A stretch of 64,000 bases of DNA from Flavobacteriaceae bacterium. GTDB taxonomy: Bacteria > Bacteroidota > Bacteroidia > Flavobacteriales > Flavobacteriaceae. The position numbers were made by a program, and so were the translations under genes. Below are positions 20,384 through 31,373 of this stretch, piece by piece (position 1 is the stretch's first letter; every line of letters starts with the position of its first letter). The notes beneath the pieces were generated by a model. That model searched no databases, was not told where the DNA came from, and was given only the letters and a program-made list of their open reading frames with translations. The stretch spans positions 1 to 64,000 of the forward strand of contig JAGYJF010000003.1 in assembly GCA_018402135.1 (NCBI GenBank), given 5' to 3'.

Positions 20384-20550
20384 AAAAATTCAAAGGTTAT
20401 AGATTTTGATTTGTTTAGGTCGGTGAATTTATGGTGTTTAATTTAAACGTTCAAAAAGGGTTTTCATGATATGGTAAAAGTACATTTTTTTTCTAATTGG
20501 CTTTTTAAATGTTTACTTTTGTTACTTAAAATTAAAGCATAATTCCAACA

Positions 20551-22659
20551 ATGAATACTCCTGAACGCTACACTATTACAGCAGCTTTGCCCTATACCAA
20601 CGGCCCCATTCACATCGGGCATTTGGCTGGTGTTTATGTGCCTGCTGATATTTACGCCCGTTATTTAAGGCTTACCAATAACGATGTTGCGTTTATTTGT
20701 GGTAGTGATGAACACGGTGTTCCTATAACCATCAAAGCTAAAAAGGAAGGCGTTACACCTCAAGATATTGTTGATAAATATCACGCCATCATCAAAAAGT
20801 CTTTTGAAGATTTTGGAATTTCATTTGATAATTATTCACGTACCTCTGAGGACATCCATCACGAAACTGCCTCTGAGTTTTTTAAAACGCTTTACGATAA
20901 AGGTAAATTTATAGAAGAAACCAACGAGCAACTCTATGATGCTGATGCCAATCAATTTTTAGCCGATAGATTTGTGACTGGAACTTGTCCGAAATGCGGC
21001 AATCCAGAAGCTTATGGTGATCAATGTGAAAAGTGCGGCAGTAGCCTTAATGCCACAGATTTAATCAATCCTAAATCGGCCATCACAGGCAATACGCCAA
21101 GCTTAAAGCAGACCAAACACTGGTTTTTACCTTTAGAACAATATGAAGATTTTTTAAAAGATTGGATTTTAAAAACCCATAAAAAAGATTGGAAATCGAA
21201 TGTTTACGGACAGGTAAAATCTTGGATTGACGATGGTTTAAGGCCGCGTGCCGTAACCAGAGATCTAGATTGGGGAATTCCAGTACCTGTTGATGGCGCC
21301 GAAGGAAAAGTGCTCTATGTTTGGTTTGATGCGCCTATTGGTTATATCTCTTCCACTAAAGAATGGGCTGCCCGTGTAGGTAAAGACTGGGAATTGTATT
21401 GGAAAGATAAAAACACCAAATTGGTTCACTTTATAGGGAAGGATAATATTGTGTTTCACTGTATTATTTTTCCATCGATGTTAAAAGCTGAAGGTTCGTT
21501 TATCCTACCCGATAACGTACCTGCTAACGAATTTTTAAATTTAGAAGGCCAAAAACTATCCACTTCTAAAAACTGGGCCGTTTGGTTACCCGAGTATTTA
21601 GAAGATTTTCCGAACCAACAAGATGTATTGCGTTATGCCCTAACAGCCAATGCACCTGAAACCAAGGATAATGATTTTACATGGAAAGATTTTCAAGCCA
21701 GAAATAACAGTGAACTCGTCGCGATTTTCGGAAACTTTATAAACCGTGTTGTGGTTTTAACCCATAAATTTTATGACGGTTCGGTGCCAGTGCCTTCAGA
21801 ATATTCAGAATTGGACCAAGAAACCCTTGCAGCGGTTAAAGCTTATCCAGCTGTGATATCCAGTTCAATTGAACGTTACCGTTTTAGAGAGGGTAGCCAA
21901 GAATTCATGAATCTAGCGCGTTTAGGCAACAAATATTTAGCCGACGAAGAACCTTGGAAACTTATAAAAACAGATGAAGATCGCACCAAAACTATCATGT
22001 TTGTGGCGCTTCAAATTGCGGCCGCACTTGCTGTGTTATGTGAACCTTTTTTACCATTTACCGCTGCTAAACTCAAAGGAATATTAGCGATCGATTCGAG
22101 TGATTCTTCGCAAACATCAGGAAAATCTGGGAGCACTGAAAGCCAATGGAACGACATTGCAACAAAAGACATATTAATAGCGTCTGGTCACCAAATTGGT
22201 AAAGCAGAATTATTATTTTCTAAAATTGAAGACGATGCTATCGAACAACAAATAGATAAACTTTTAGCCAGTAAAAAAGCAAACGACGCCGAAAAAATGA
22301 TAGAATCCACCACCGTAGAACCTCAAAAAGAAACCATAACGTTTGATGATTTTGCAAAACTAGACATGCGTGTAGGCACCATAATAGCAGCCGAAAAAAT
22401 GCCTAAGGCGAACAAATTATTGGTGTTAAAAGTAGATACTGGTATTGATGTGCGCACCATCGTTTCTGGAATTGCAGAAAGTTTCACGCCTGAAGAAATT
22501 ATTGGAAAACGCGTGACAGTTTTAGTCAATCTCGCACCAAGAGCTTTGCGTGGTGTTGAAAGTCAGGGCATGATTTTAATGACCGAAGATCCCCAAGGAA
22601 AACTGGTTTTTGTCAATCCAGATGACAAAGACGTTGCCAATGGGCTAAAAATTAGCTAA
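20551..22659 (+). CDS. metG: Methionyl-tRNA synthetase with C-terminal tRNA-binding domain
   Basis: [42 protein letters not shown]-terminal [27 protein letters not shown]. Confidence 0.97.
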   Translation: MNTPERYTITAALPYTNGPIHIGHLAGVYVPADIYARYLRLTNNDVAFICGSDEHGVPITIKAKKEGVTPQDIVDKYHAIIKKSFEDFGISFDNYSRTSEDIHHETASEFFKTLYDKGKFIEETNEQLYDADANQFLADRFVTGTCPKCGNPEAYGDQCEKCGSSLNATDLINPKSAITGNTPSLKQTKHWFLPLEQYEDFLKDWILKTHKKDWKSNVYGQVKSWIDDGLRPRAVTRDLDWGIPVPVDGAEGKVLYVWFDAPIGYISSTKEWAARVGKDWELYWKDKNTKLVHFIGKDNIVFHCIIFPSMLKAEGSFILPDNVPANEFLNLEGQKLSTSKNWAVWLPEYLEDFPNQQDVLRYALTANAPETKDNDFTWKDFQARNNSELVAIFGNFINRVVVLTHKFYDGSVPVPSEYSELDQETLAAVKAYPAVISSSIERYRFREGSQEFMNLARLGNKYLADEEPWKLIKTDEDRTKTIMFVALQIAAALAVLCEPFLPFTAAKLKGILAIDSSDSSQTSGKSGSTESQWNDIATKDILIASGHQIGKAELLFSKIEDDAIEQQIDKLLASKKANDAEKMIESTTVEPQKETITFDDFAKLDMRVGTIIAAEKMPKANKLLVLKVDTGIDVRTIVSGIAESFTPEEIIGKRVTVLVNLAPRALRGVESQGMILMTEDPQGKLVFVNPDDKDVANGLKIS

Positions 22660-22776
22660 GGTATTTATCATCACACTTCTCGTTATTTTTTATACCTAAG
22701 GAGAAAGGCAACTTTTTTATTTTGAATAGTTTGGCAATTTCATTAAATTTAAGCTATCATTTTAAATAGCCGCACA

Positions 22777-23586
22777 ATGACATCTAAAAACCTTTCCGCA
22801 TTTATAATAATTGCATTATTAAGCACCTACTCCTGTAACAGCGATAAAAAGCAAACGACTCAAGATTCCGAAACAGAATCTACTGAAATGAACATACCTG
22901 TAACAGGCGATACCAGTCAAAATGCTTTAGATTGGGATGGCGTTTATCAAGGTACTATTCCATGTGCAGATTGTGAAGGTATCGAAACTGTCCTTATTTT
23001 AAACCGAGACCTCAGCTATATACACAAAACAAAATACTTAGGAAAGAGCGATAGTATTTATGAAAGCGCAGGTTCCTTTCAATGGGACGAATCAGGATCT
23101 GATATAAACTTAACAGGTAACGACAATATTAGGCTGCAATTTAAAGTAGGCGAAAACCAGTTGTTTATGTTAGACCAAGAAGGCCAGCGAATTACTGGTG
23201 ACTTAGCAGACACCTACATCCTAAAAAAAGACAGTATTGATATTGTTGAAAAATATTGGAAATTGGTGGCGCTAAACGGTAGTCCAGTAGAAACTAAAGA
23301 AGGCCAACGAGAAGCCTTTTTAATTTTAAAAACAAAAGACAGACGCGCTCACGGCAATGGAGGCTGTAATTCCTTTAATGGCAGTTACGAGTTGCAAGCC
23401 GGTAATAGAATTCAATTTTCGAAAATGGCAACTACCTTAATGGCCTGTCCCGCTATGGAGACCGAACAACAATTTATGAAAGTCATAGAAATGACCGATA
23501 ATTATAATGCAACCGAAACGACACTTATACTCAACAAGGCAAGAATGGCACCGTTGGCAAAATTTGAGGTAGTGTATTTAAAATAA
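22777..23586 (+). CDS. NlpE-N and META domain lipoprotein
   Basis: WDGVYQGTIPCADCEGIETVLILN (NlpE N-terminal) and WKLVALNGSPV...GNGGCNSFNGSYEL (META). Confidence 0.85.
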   Translation: MTSKNLSAFIIIALLSTYSCNSDKKQTTQDSETESTEMNIPVTGDTSQNALDWDGVYQGTIPCADCEGIETVLILNRDLSYIHKTKYLGKSDSIYESAGSFQWDESGSDINLTGNDNIRLQFKVGENQLFMLDQEGQRITGDLADTYILKKDSIDIVEKYWKLVALNGSPVETKEGQREAFLILKTKDRRAHGNGGCNSFNGSYELQAGNRIQFSKMATTLMACPAMETEQQFMKVIEMTDNYNATETTLILNKARMAPLAKFEVVYLK

Positions 23587-23605
23587 ACTATAGATAATGC
23601 TATAT

Positions 23606-23645
23606 AAAGCGACTGGTTAAGATGCTTCATCAGTCGCTTTTTTTT
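23606..23645. terminator. Bidirectional intrinsic terminator
   Basis: AAAGCGACTG...CAGTCGCTTTTTTTT. Confidence 0.8.
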
Positions 23646-26229
23646 AAGCCGAATTTCTACTCGCGTTTATATTTCCAAATAACGAGCGCGTTACGATTTT
23701 CTCGAAAATTGCAATTTTTTCCTTATCTGGATGTGGCATTTTTTGTAGTTCTTGTATTTTCTTTAAGGCATACTGTTGTATGGTAAGTAATGGCAACACT
23801 ATAGACTCACGTACTTGAATAGATGCTTTTCCAGCTGGTTCATTTTCCATAAGTTCGCTATAGCCTGAGAGTTTTAATATCAAGCGTTTAGTGGTAGTGT
23901 ATTCTTCAAATATAATCTTCCAAAATTCACCAAACTCTTCGTCGTCGGCCATATATTTAGTGAGGTCAAAAAAGGATTTTGACAGCGACATCATACTGTT
24001 TTCAATAAGCGTTCTAAAAAAACTAGAGTTTTTATAAAGTTGTTTGACTTTTTTAAAATCTCCTTTTTCATCATACCACTTTAAGGCCGTTCCAACGCCA
24101 TAAAATCCGGGAACGTTTTGCTTAAGCTGACTCCAACTACCCACAAAAGGGATGGCTCTTAAGTCGGCAAAGACCAACTCACTAGATTTTCCTCGTTTTG
24201 AAGGTCGGCTTCCAATATTGGTTTTAGCATAATACTTTAGCGTACTCATGCGCTCCAGATAGGGTAAGAATTTAGGGTGATTTTTAAAATCTACATAAGT
24301 TTCATAACTCAGGGCCGCTAATTTATTCATAACTGCTTTGTCCTGACGCGACATTTTAAGATTGGTTTCGTCTAAGCGGTTTGTAATTCCAGAACTGAGC
24401 AATTGTTCCATATTGTATTGCGACGATTCTTTAGTGCCAAAATTAGAACTGATGGTTTGACCTTGAATGGTAAGTTGAATTTCCTTATCTTCTATTGTTG
24501 GACCCAAAGAAGCATAAAACTGGTGCGTTTTTCCACCACCACGGGCTGGTGGTCCGCCACGACCATCGAAAAATACCACATCTATTTTATACTTTTTTGA
24601 AATCTTTGTTAAGCGTTCTTTGGCTTTAAATATGGCCCAATTCGCCATGAGATAGCCCCCATCTTTTGTGCCATCGCTAAAGCCAAGCATTATGGTTTGT
24701 TTATTATTACGCTGTGCTAAATGTGCTTTGTATTGTGGATTTTTATAAAGTTGCTCCATTACCTCGTCTGAAACTTCTAAATCATCAACGGTTTCAAAAA
24801 GCGGCACAATGTCGACTGTTAATGCGTCTTCAAAGGCAATAATTTTTAGCATTGCAAATAGTTGCAAGACGTTCATGGTAGTTTGGTTATTACTAATGAT
24901 GTAACGATTGCAGGCTACTTCGCCATTATCTGATTGAATGGTTTTGATGGCTTTTATAGTTTGAACTATATTTATTACCTGTTCGTCTTTGAAAGTAATT
25001 CCTTCGATATTTCCAGAGATTTCGGATAAATATTTTTGTTGTGCAGCTACCGTCTTACTTAGAAAATCTTTCGGAAAAACAGTGCTTCCAGAAGCAATGC
25101 ATTCACTAACCAGCGCTTTAAACATACTATCATGCACACGGCTATCTTGACGAATGTCTAAACTTGAAAAATGAAATCCAAATAAATGAACTTTATTAAT
25201 TAGGCTTGTTACCTCTTGCACATAGAGTGATTGGTGCTCATTTATTAAAAACTGACGAATGGTTTGTAGTTCCGATTTTAAATAGTCGAGGGTGATTTGC
25301 GGTGATTTATTCTTCTGTAAAAACGTATTATAGAGCCTGTCATTTAAGTCCATTATTCGGTTTTTCACCCCTTTGAAGGTAAGGCGTCTTTTGAGAAGTT
25401 TTACGTCTTCCAAATAATTTTTAATGATACTTTCCTTTAATTTATTTGCGACATTAAGAGTAATTTCTGGGGTTACAAAAGGATTACCATCCCTATCGCC
25501 ACCTGGCCAAAAACCAATATTGATGATATTGTTTTCAATTTCTAAATCGTCAAAAATATTTTGCTGAATATAGTCGTAAACACTCCCAAACGAATGATAA
25601 AACACATTTTGCAGATACCAAATTAGGTTAATTGCCTCATCGTAAGGAGTTGGTTTTTGTTCCATAAAAAATGGCGTTTTTCCTAATTGTGCCAACAAAT
25701 TATTTATTTCGGACAGGTTGTCGGTTTTTATCACTTCGGATAAATCGGTTATGATTCCCAATACCGAACCAGGATAAAATTGCGTTGGATGCGCCGTAAG
25801 TACAATACGTACTTTAAAAGCTTCTAGATAGCTGCGCAATTCCTTCATTTTGTTTTGAGAAACGGCCTTTTCTTTAATACTACGCAAGGTGCCAATACCT
25901 TCCATGTTGTTTACTATGGAAAATGACGCGTCTTCAATGGCATCAAAAAGTACCACTTGCCTTTCAATATATTGAATAAGCCTAAAAAATAAATTTATTT
26001 GACTTTGCTCGTTTCGCCTCGCCTGATACTTCTTAAAAAAAGTATCTACTATGGTGGTAGGGTTGTCTCCTGCTTTAAAACCACGCACACAAGTTTCGTG
26101 AAACAAAGGCAACAAAACCCCTGTTTTTGTAACCGCATCAAAAGGCAAGGTCATAAAAATACTGTTGTAAATTTGATATTTAGAAAGTACGTTTTTATTA
26201 AAACGCACTAATTTTGGCTGTACCGACAT
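23644..26229 (-). CDS. ppc: Phosphoenolpyruvate carboxylase
   Basis: VLTAHPTQFYPGSVLG; NIGFWPGGDRDGNPFVT; FFDGRGGPPARGGGKTHQFYASLG; MLGFSDGTKDGGY. Confidence 0.95.
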   Translation of the reverse strand: MSVQPKLVRFNKNVLSKYQIYNSIFMTLPFDAVTKTGVLLPLFHETCVRGFKAGDNPTTIVDTFFKKYQARRNEQSQINLFFRLIQYIERQVVLFDAIEDASFSIVNNMEGIGTLRSIKEKAVSQNKMKELRSYLEAFKVRIVLTAHPTQFYPGSVLGIITDLSEVIKTDNLSEINNLLAQLGKTPFFMEQKPTPYDEAINLIWYLQNVFYHSFGSVYDYIQQNIFDDLEIENNIINIGFWPGGDRDGNPFVTPEITLNVANKLKESIIKNYLEDVKLLKRRLTFKGVKNRIMDLNDRLYNTFLQKNKSPQITLDYLKSELQTIRQFLINEHQSLYVQEVTSLINKVHLFGFHFSSLDIRQDSRVHDSMFKALVSECIASGSTVFPKDFLSKTVAAQQKYLSEISGNIEGITFKDEQVINIVQTIKAIKTIQSDNGEVACNRYIISNNQTTMNVLQLFAMLKIIAFEDALTVDIVPLFETVDDLEVSDEVMEQLYKNPQYKAHLAQRNNKQTIMLGFSDGTKDGGYLMANWAIFKAKERLTKISKKYKIDVVFFDGRGGPPARGGGKTHQFYASLGPTIEDKEIQLTIQGQTISSNFGTKESSQYNMEQLLSSGITNRLDETNLKMSRQDKAVMNKLAALSYETYVDFKNHPKFLPYLERMSTLKYYAKTNIGSRPSKRGKSSELVFADLRAIPFVGSWSQLKQNVPGFYGVGTALKWYDEKGDFKKVKQLYKNSSFFRTLIENSMMSLSKSFFDLTKYMADDEEFGEFWKIIFEEYTTTKRLILKLSGYSELMENEPAGKASIQVRESIVLPLLTIQQYALKKIQELQKMPHPDKEKIAIFEKIVTRSLFGNINASRNSA

Positions 26230-26442
26230 ATTGAAAAATTTTCTTAAAAGTACTAAAGCCTTGTTGAAATAAGAAGCATAGCCGCCTTTTTTATTAAAGT
26301 TTTAGTAATTACCTGTTTGACTTTCATATTTTTAAGATTAAATTGTATATTCACTAAAAAATTGAATAATTCTTAATTATGGAATTGTTTTTGAATTAAA
26401 CTTTAATTCAAGAATTGTCTTTCAGCCCATTCAATATCGCGC

Positions 26443-28815
26443 ATGATTTCAAAAACGAAAATTTTATTACTTGCTGTTCTTTATTTTAATTTTTCAATAA
26501 TTAGTTCTGCTCAGCAATCCGAAGAAAAATTAATAGATGATTATGAAGCTTATAGTGATGCTCCACGAGAAGTTGCCTATGTTCACCTTAATAAATCTAT
26601 CTACATTGAGGGTGAAATGCTGGGATTTAGCGCCTATGTTTTTGATAAATTTACCAAGGAACGGTCATTAATGACTTCAAACCTATATTGCAATATAACC
26701 GATGACGAAGGCCGGGTGATAAAAGAAAAACTCGTTTTAGTAGAAAACGGCGTTGCTAGTAATGTTTTCAATATTGATAGCGTTTTCACAAAAACCACAT
26801 ACACTTTTAAAGCCTTTACCAATTATATGTTGAATTTTGATGAGCAAAATCATTTTGAGCAGACATTCAATATTATTTATGCTGATGATAAAAATAAATT
26901 ACGCAAAGTTATTGATGCCGATGAAATTGATTTGCAATTCTTACCTGAAGGCGGGCATTTAGTTGCCGATGTTTTTAATACCGTTGCGATAATTGCAAAA
27001 AATAAAAATGGTGAAGGAGTAGCCAATGTTAACGCGCAATTATTGGATTCTCAAAACAATCTTATTTCTGAAATAAAACTTAATGAATTTGGTATTGGAA
27101 AAACTGTATTTAAACCTATTACAGGAGAATTATATATTATAAATTTAAAAGCAAATGAAGTCAATCATCAACTTAAAATCGATGATATTAAACCAACAGG
27201 GCTTGCTTTAACATTAAATGAAATTCAAGATAAAGTAATTCTGAATTTCAAAACTAATAACCAAGGTCTCAATATTTTTGGCAATAAAACCTTTAACCTT
27301 TCAGTTCACAACGGTAATGAGCTAAAAATAATTCCATTACAATTAGACAATCAGTTAGAAGTAAGCATTGCCTTAAACTTTTCTAGCCTCTTTTCTGGCA
27401 TCAATATTTTCACTCTATTTGATGAAAACAATAATCCAATCTTAGAACGCTTATTTTTTAATTACGTAGGGGTTTTTATGGGTGATGACTTGACTGCAAA
27501 AGTATTAAAAAAACCAGATTCTCTTCTTATACGACTTAAAATAAACGATTTAGTTGCGGATTCCTTTAATAGTTTAAGTGTTTCGGTATTGCCTTCAAAA
27601 ACAATTTCTTATAAACATCATAATAATATATTCTCGTCTGTATATCTCCAACCATATGTAAAAGGTGTCATTGAGAATGGCGCATACTATTTCAGCAACA
27701 TTAACCGAAGAACCAATTATAACCTGGATTTGCTCCTGCTATCTCAGGGTTGGAGTAGCTATAATTGGAAAAATATTTTTAAAGGTGCGTCATTACTATC
27801 TCACGATTTTGAACGCGGTGTAGATGTAGTTGCAACTGTAAATGATAAGGAAAAAGAAGGTACATATCTTGTATATCCATTACAAAACAACAACACCGAA
27901 ATTTTTGATGTAAAACGGAATCAATCCCAGTTCTATCTAAGAAATTTAGTGCCACTTGAAGGTGAAAGTTTTAAATCCAGCTTCATGAAAAAAAGAGGTA
28001 AAACAGATTCACCAGGGCTTTATTTAAGATTTTATCCATCTATTATCCCTAAATTCTCGAAAACAACAAACACAATAACTACAAACCTTATTAACCAAAA
28101 CTATTTAGGAGGCAACAATATTGCAGCACAGTCATGGGGAAATGCAATTATGCTTGATGAAGTAGTATTACAAGGTAGTAAGGGTTCCAGTAGATATGAG
28201 AGGTTGAATAAAAAAGCTGTAAACAGCAGAGTTAATGTGGTAAATGAAACTGACCGGTCGACCAACATACGCCTTTCAGATTACTTAAACCGATTAGGTT
28301 GGCTAGTACAGGAACTTCCTGGAAGCTATACAATAAGAAATCCGCGAATAAGAAGAGGCGCAAATATTCCTTTAGTATACTTGGACAATGCCCTTCTGGC
28401 GGATTTAAATGTTTTATCTAATACAAATATGACCATTATTGACGTTGTAGAGTCTGATTTCATAGGAAGTGGCGGTGGTGGCCTTAGGGGCAGTGCTGGT
28501 TTTATAAAAATTTATACCGATCCAACTATTTTAGATCAAGATTCTAATAATCCCACTGGGATTTTTAGGCAACCATTTCCTTTGACATTTGCAAAAGAGA
28601 AGAAATTTTATACTCCGATTTATAAATTCTACAACACTTCATTTTTTAATGAAGTGGGAGTTTTAGGATGGTTTAGCAACTTAAAACCTGATGGTCGAGA
28701 ATTTATAGAATTCCAAGTTCCCAACACGGGTTCTTCCGCTATTAATTTGTACATTGAAGGTGTTACCAATGGTAATCAACTCATTTCAACAGTAAAAAAT
28801 ATCGCATTGGATTAG
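26443..28815 (+). CDS. Secreted protein with MG2-like and TonB-receptor plug-like domains (hypothetical)
   Basis: Signal peptide; VAYVHLNKSIYIEGEMLGFSAYVF (MG2-like); C-terminal plug-like RIRRGANIPLVYLDNALLADLNVL...VESDFIGSGGGGLRGSAGFIKIYT. Confidence 0.65.
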   Translation: MISKTKILLLAVLYFNFSIISSAQQSEEKLIDDYEAYSDAPREVAYVHLNKSIYIEGEMLGFSAYVFDKFTKERSLMTSNLYCNITDDEGRVIKEKLVLVENGVASNVFNIDSVFTKTTYTFKAFTNYMLNFDEQNHFEQTFNIIYADDKNKLRKVIDADEIDLQFLPEGGHLVADVFNTVAIIAKNKNGEGVANVNAQLLDSQNNLISEIKLNEFGIGKTVFKPITGELYIINLKANEVNHQLKIDDIKPTGLALTLNEIQDKVILNFKTNNQGLNIFGNKTFNLSVHNGNELKIIPLQLDNQLEVSIALNFSSLFSGINIFTLFDENNNPILERLFFNYVGVFMGDDLTAKVLKKPDSLLIRLKINDLVADSFNSLSVSVLPSKTISYKHHNNIFSSVYLQPYVKGVIENGAYYFSNINRRTNYNLDLLLLSQGWSSYNWKNIFKGASLLSHDFERGVDVVATVNDKEKEGTYLVYPLQNNNTEIFDVKRNQSQFYLRNLVPLEGESFKSSFMKKRGKTDSPGLYLRFYPSIIPKFSKTTNTITTNLINQNYLGGNNIAAQSWGNAIMLDEVVLQGSKGSSRYERLNKKAVNSRVNVVNETDRSTNIRLSDYLNRLGWLVQELPGSYTIRNPRIRRGANIPLVYLDNALLADLNVLSNTNMTIIDVVESDFIGSGGGGLRGSAGFIKIYTDPTILDQDSNNPTGIFRQPFPLTFAKEKKFYTPIYKFYNTSFFNEVGVLGWFSNLKPDGREFIEFQVPNTGSSAINLYIEGVTNGNQLISTVKNIALD

Positions 28816-28818
28816 GGC

Positions 28819-29721
28819 ATGTTAAAAATTGCACACCATCCTATTTACGCGCATCCATTACCTGAAGGCCATCGATTTCCAATGCAAAAATATGAACTAC
28901 TACCAACCCAACTTTTATACGAAGGCACTTGTGATGCTCATAATTTCTTTAACCCTGAAGTTGCTGACGATTCCTTAGTTAAAGCGGTTCATACACAAGC
29001 CTACATTGACGATTTAAATAATTTAACCTTAGATAAAAAAGCAGCCCGGAAAATTGGATTTCCCTTATCTAAAGCATTGGTGAAGCGGGAACTAATCATA
29101 ACCGATGGTACCATAAAAGCCAGTGAATTCGCCTTAAAATACGGTATTGCCATGAATATTGCAGGCGGAACGCATCACGCCTATTCCGATCGCGGTGAAG
29201 CCTTCTGTTTGTATAACGACCAAGCTATTGGTGCGCGTTATATACAAGCGCATTACAATATTAAAAAGATTTTAATTGTCGATTTAGATGTGCACCAAGG
29301 CAACGGCACGGCAGAAATATTTAGTCACGACAGTGATGTATTTACCTTTTCCATGCACGGTGCTGGTAATTATCCATTCAAAAAAGAACAATCTGATTTG
29401 GATATTGCCTTGCCTAACGGAACAGACGATAAAACCTATTTAAATACCTTAAAAAAGACTTTGCCTAAACTTATTGAAGACCATCAACCAGAATTTATTT
29501 ACTATTTGTGTGGCGTTGATATTTTAGCAACCGACAAGTTGGGTAAACTTAGTTGTACTATTCAAGGCTGTGCAGAACGTGATCGCTTTGTTTTACAAAC
29601 GTGTAAAGATGCCAAAATACCAGTAATGTGCTCTATGGGTGGCGGCTATTCTCCCGATATTAAAACAATTATAAATGCGCACGCCAATACATTTAGACTG
29701 GCACAAGACCTCTTTTTTTAA
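28819..29721 (+). CDS. Histone deacetylase family protein
   Basis: AGGTHHAYSDRGEAFCLYNDQAIGARY; VDLDVHQGNGTAEIF; GGGYSPD. Confidence 0.9.
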   Translation: MLKIAHHPIYAHPLPEGHRFPMQKYELLPTQLLYEGTCDAHNFFNPEVADDSLVKAVHTQAYIDDLNNLTLDKKAARKIGFPLSKALVKRELIITDGTIKASEFALKYGIAMNIAGGTHHAYSDRGEAFCLYNDQAIGARYIQAHYNIKKILIVDLDVHQGNGTAEIFSHDSDVFTFSMHGAGNYPFKKEQSDLDIALPNGTDDKTYLNTLKKTLPKLIEDHQPEFIYYLCGVDILATDKLGKLSCTIQGCAERDRFVLQTCKDAKIPVMCSMGGGYSPDIKTIINAHANTFRLAQDLFF

Positions 29722-29735
29722 AGCCAATCAAATTG

Positions 29736-29743
29736 TATCTTTG
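29736..29743 (+). promoter_or_regulatory. Flavobacterial -7 element upstream of ferritin
   Basis: TATCTTTG matches Bacteroidota TAnnTTTG; no clear -33 TTG. Confidence 0.4.
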
Positions 29744-29759
29744 TAAAAAAGAAAATAGT

Positions 29760-30281
29760 ATGGTATCAAAAAAAATAGAATCTGCATTAAATAATCAAAT
29801 AAGAATTGAGGCCGAATCGTCTCAAATCTATCTTGCTATGGCCGTATGGGCTGAAGTTAAAGGATTAGAAGGCGTGTCTAAGTTTATGTACGATCAATCA
29901 AATGAAGAACGCGAACACATGTTGAAGTTGGTTAAATTTATAAATGAACGTGGCGGTCATGCTCATATTTCGGAATTGAACGCACCAAATGTAACCTTCG
30001 GTTCATTTAAAGAAATGTTTGAAAAACTTTTTGAACATGAGGTTTTTGTCTCCAACAGCATTAACGAATTGGTGCATATCACACTTCAGGAAAAAGACTA
30101 TGCCACGCATAATTTTTTACAATGGTATGTGGCTGAGCAAATCGAGGAAGAAGCGGTTGCCAGAACTATTTTGGATAAAATAAATATGATTGGTGACGAT
30201 AAAGGTGGTTTATACTTGTTTGACAGAGACATACAACAGCTTACGGTTGTTAGTTCTGCGACTGACGGTTCGCCGGTTTAA
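29760..30281 (+). CDS. Ferritin
   Basis: MVSKKIESALNNQIRIEAESSQIYLAMAVWAE...SNEEREHMLKLVKFINERGG. Confidence 0.93.
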   Translation: MVSKKIESALNNQIRIEAESSQIYLAMAVWAEVKGLEGVSKFMYDQSNEEREHMLKLVKFINERGGHAHISELNAPNVTFGSFKEMFEKLFEHEVFVSNSINELVHITLQEKDYATHNFLQWYVAEQIEEEAVARTILDKINMIGDDKGGLYLFDRDIQQLTVVSSATDGSPV

Positions 30282-30315
30282 ATGTTAAGGTTTATTTAGA
30301 GTAATTAAAAATAAT

Positions 30316-30323
30316 TATCTTTG
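30316..30323 (+). promoter_or_regulatory. Flavobacterial -7 element upstream of the 57-aa small ORF
   Basis: TATCTTTG 20 bp before the ATG; no clear -33 TTG. Confidence 0.4.
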
Positions 30324-30342
30324 TGCTTTCAGTAATTCTTCA

Positions 30343-30516
30343 ATGGGTAAAAGGAAAGCAAAAAAACTCAAAGAAAAGCGCTTAGAAAAGCTTATAACTT
30401 TAGGTGTTGAACATTTAGGTTGCGTGAAAAGCAACTGCTGCAAAAAATACAAAAAATGCGAAACCAAAGGTTGTAAAAAATGTCCGTGTTTCGATTTACA
30501 GAGAAAAGTGGCCTAA
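30343..30516 (+). CDS. 57-aa Cys/Lys-rich small protein (not in supplied ORF track)
   Basis: Manual translation: MGKRKAKKLKEKRLEKLITLGVEHLGCVKSNCCKKYKKCETKGCKKCPCFDLQRKVA; -7-like TATCTTTG upstream and terminator downstream. Confidence 0.6.
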   Translation: MGKRKAKKLKEKRLEKLITLGVEHLGCVKSNCCKKYKKCETKGCKKCPCFDLQRKVA

Positions 30517-30570
30517 GTATTTTTTTAATTGGTTTCTGATACGCTCCAAAAAACTTGAATATTAGAAATA

Positions 30571-30607
30571 AAAAATCCCAACATTTAAGAAAATGTCGGG
30601 ATTTTTT
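30571..30607. terminator. Bidirectional intrinsic terminator
   Basis: AAAAATCCCAACATTTAAGAAAATGTCGGGATTTTTT. Confidence 0.8.
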
Positions 30608-30624
30608 ATTTAGAATGCAAATAT

Positions 30625-30957
30625 TTATTTGCTTAAAAGTAAAAGCTCGTTGCACAATACCTCGGTCACGTAGCGTTTCTCACCTTCTTTGGTTTCATAA
30701 CTTCTGGTGGTTAACTTGCCTTCAATAGCAATTTCTTTTCCTTTGTTTACATAGCTTTCTACTATGGTTACCAATCCGCCTTTTACCACTACATTGTGCC
30801 AATCTGTGCGCTCAACTTTTACGCCATTTTTGTCTTTGTAGCTGTCATCGGTTGCTAAACTAAATTTAGCCATTTTGTTGCCATCGGCAAAGCTGATAAT
30901 TTCTGGATCTTGTCCTAATCTTCCAATCAACTGTACTTTGTTTCTTAATGCGTTCAT
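30625..30957 (-). CDS. ssb: Single-stranded DNA-binding protein
   Basis: MNALRNKVQLIGRLGQDPEIISFADGNKMAKFSLATDDSYKDKNG...TDWHNVVVKG. Confidence 0.93.
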   Translation of the reverse strand: MNALRNKVQLIGRLGQDPEIISFADGNKMAKFSLATDDSYKDKNGVKVERTDWHNVVVKGGLVTIVESYVNKGKEIAIEGKLTTRSYETKEGEKRYVTEVLCNELLLLSK

Positions 30958-31373
30958 AATAATAAAATTTAATGTTAAACAGTTAATACATTTTGTTGTT
31001 TCTACCAGTTGGCTTCATTCAACGATGCAAAGATGTAACTGCCACCAAAATTTATTCGGTTGTTACCTATTTAGTTTCGTTTGTAAACGTTTGTAAATGG
31101 ATAATTTAGTTGATACGGCGATGGATTTAAAACCTCTGTAAAAATTAATATAAGTCTTATCTTTTTGGTTTTAAGTATTATATGTAGTTTATAAATCATT
31201 GATTCTCTCTCTTAAACTTTTAAATATATCTTATAAATAAAAATTAAAAAAAATAAAAGAATTATAATCAGATGCACATTTTTGATAAAACTATCGAATT
31301 GAATCTCTTTAAATTTATACCTTGTATTCGCAATTTTGAATGAATTTTTGCACAACAATTATCGAAACTAAAA

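Noticed and set aside
20497-20521. Possible promoter for metG (TTG ... TACTTTTG)
   Set aside because: The -7-like TACTTTTG is acceptable but the spacing to TTG is only ~14 bp, shorter than the usual flavobacterial spacing.
30392-30655. 87-aa minus-strand ORF between ferritin and ssb
   Set aside because: Overlaps the better-supported 57-aa Cys-rich ORF and runs through a terminator hairpin into ssb.
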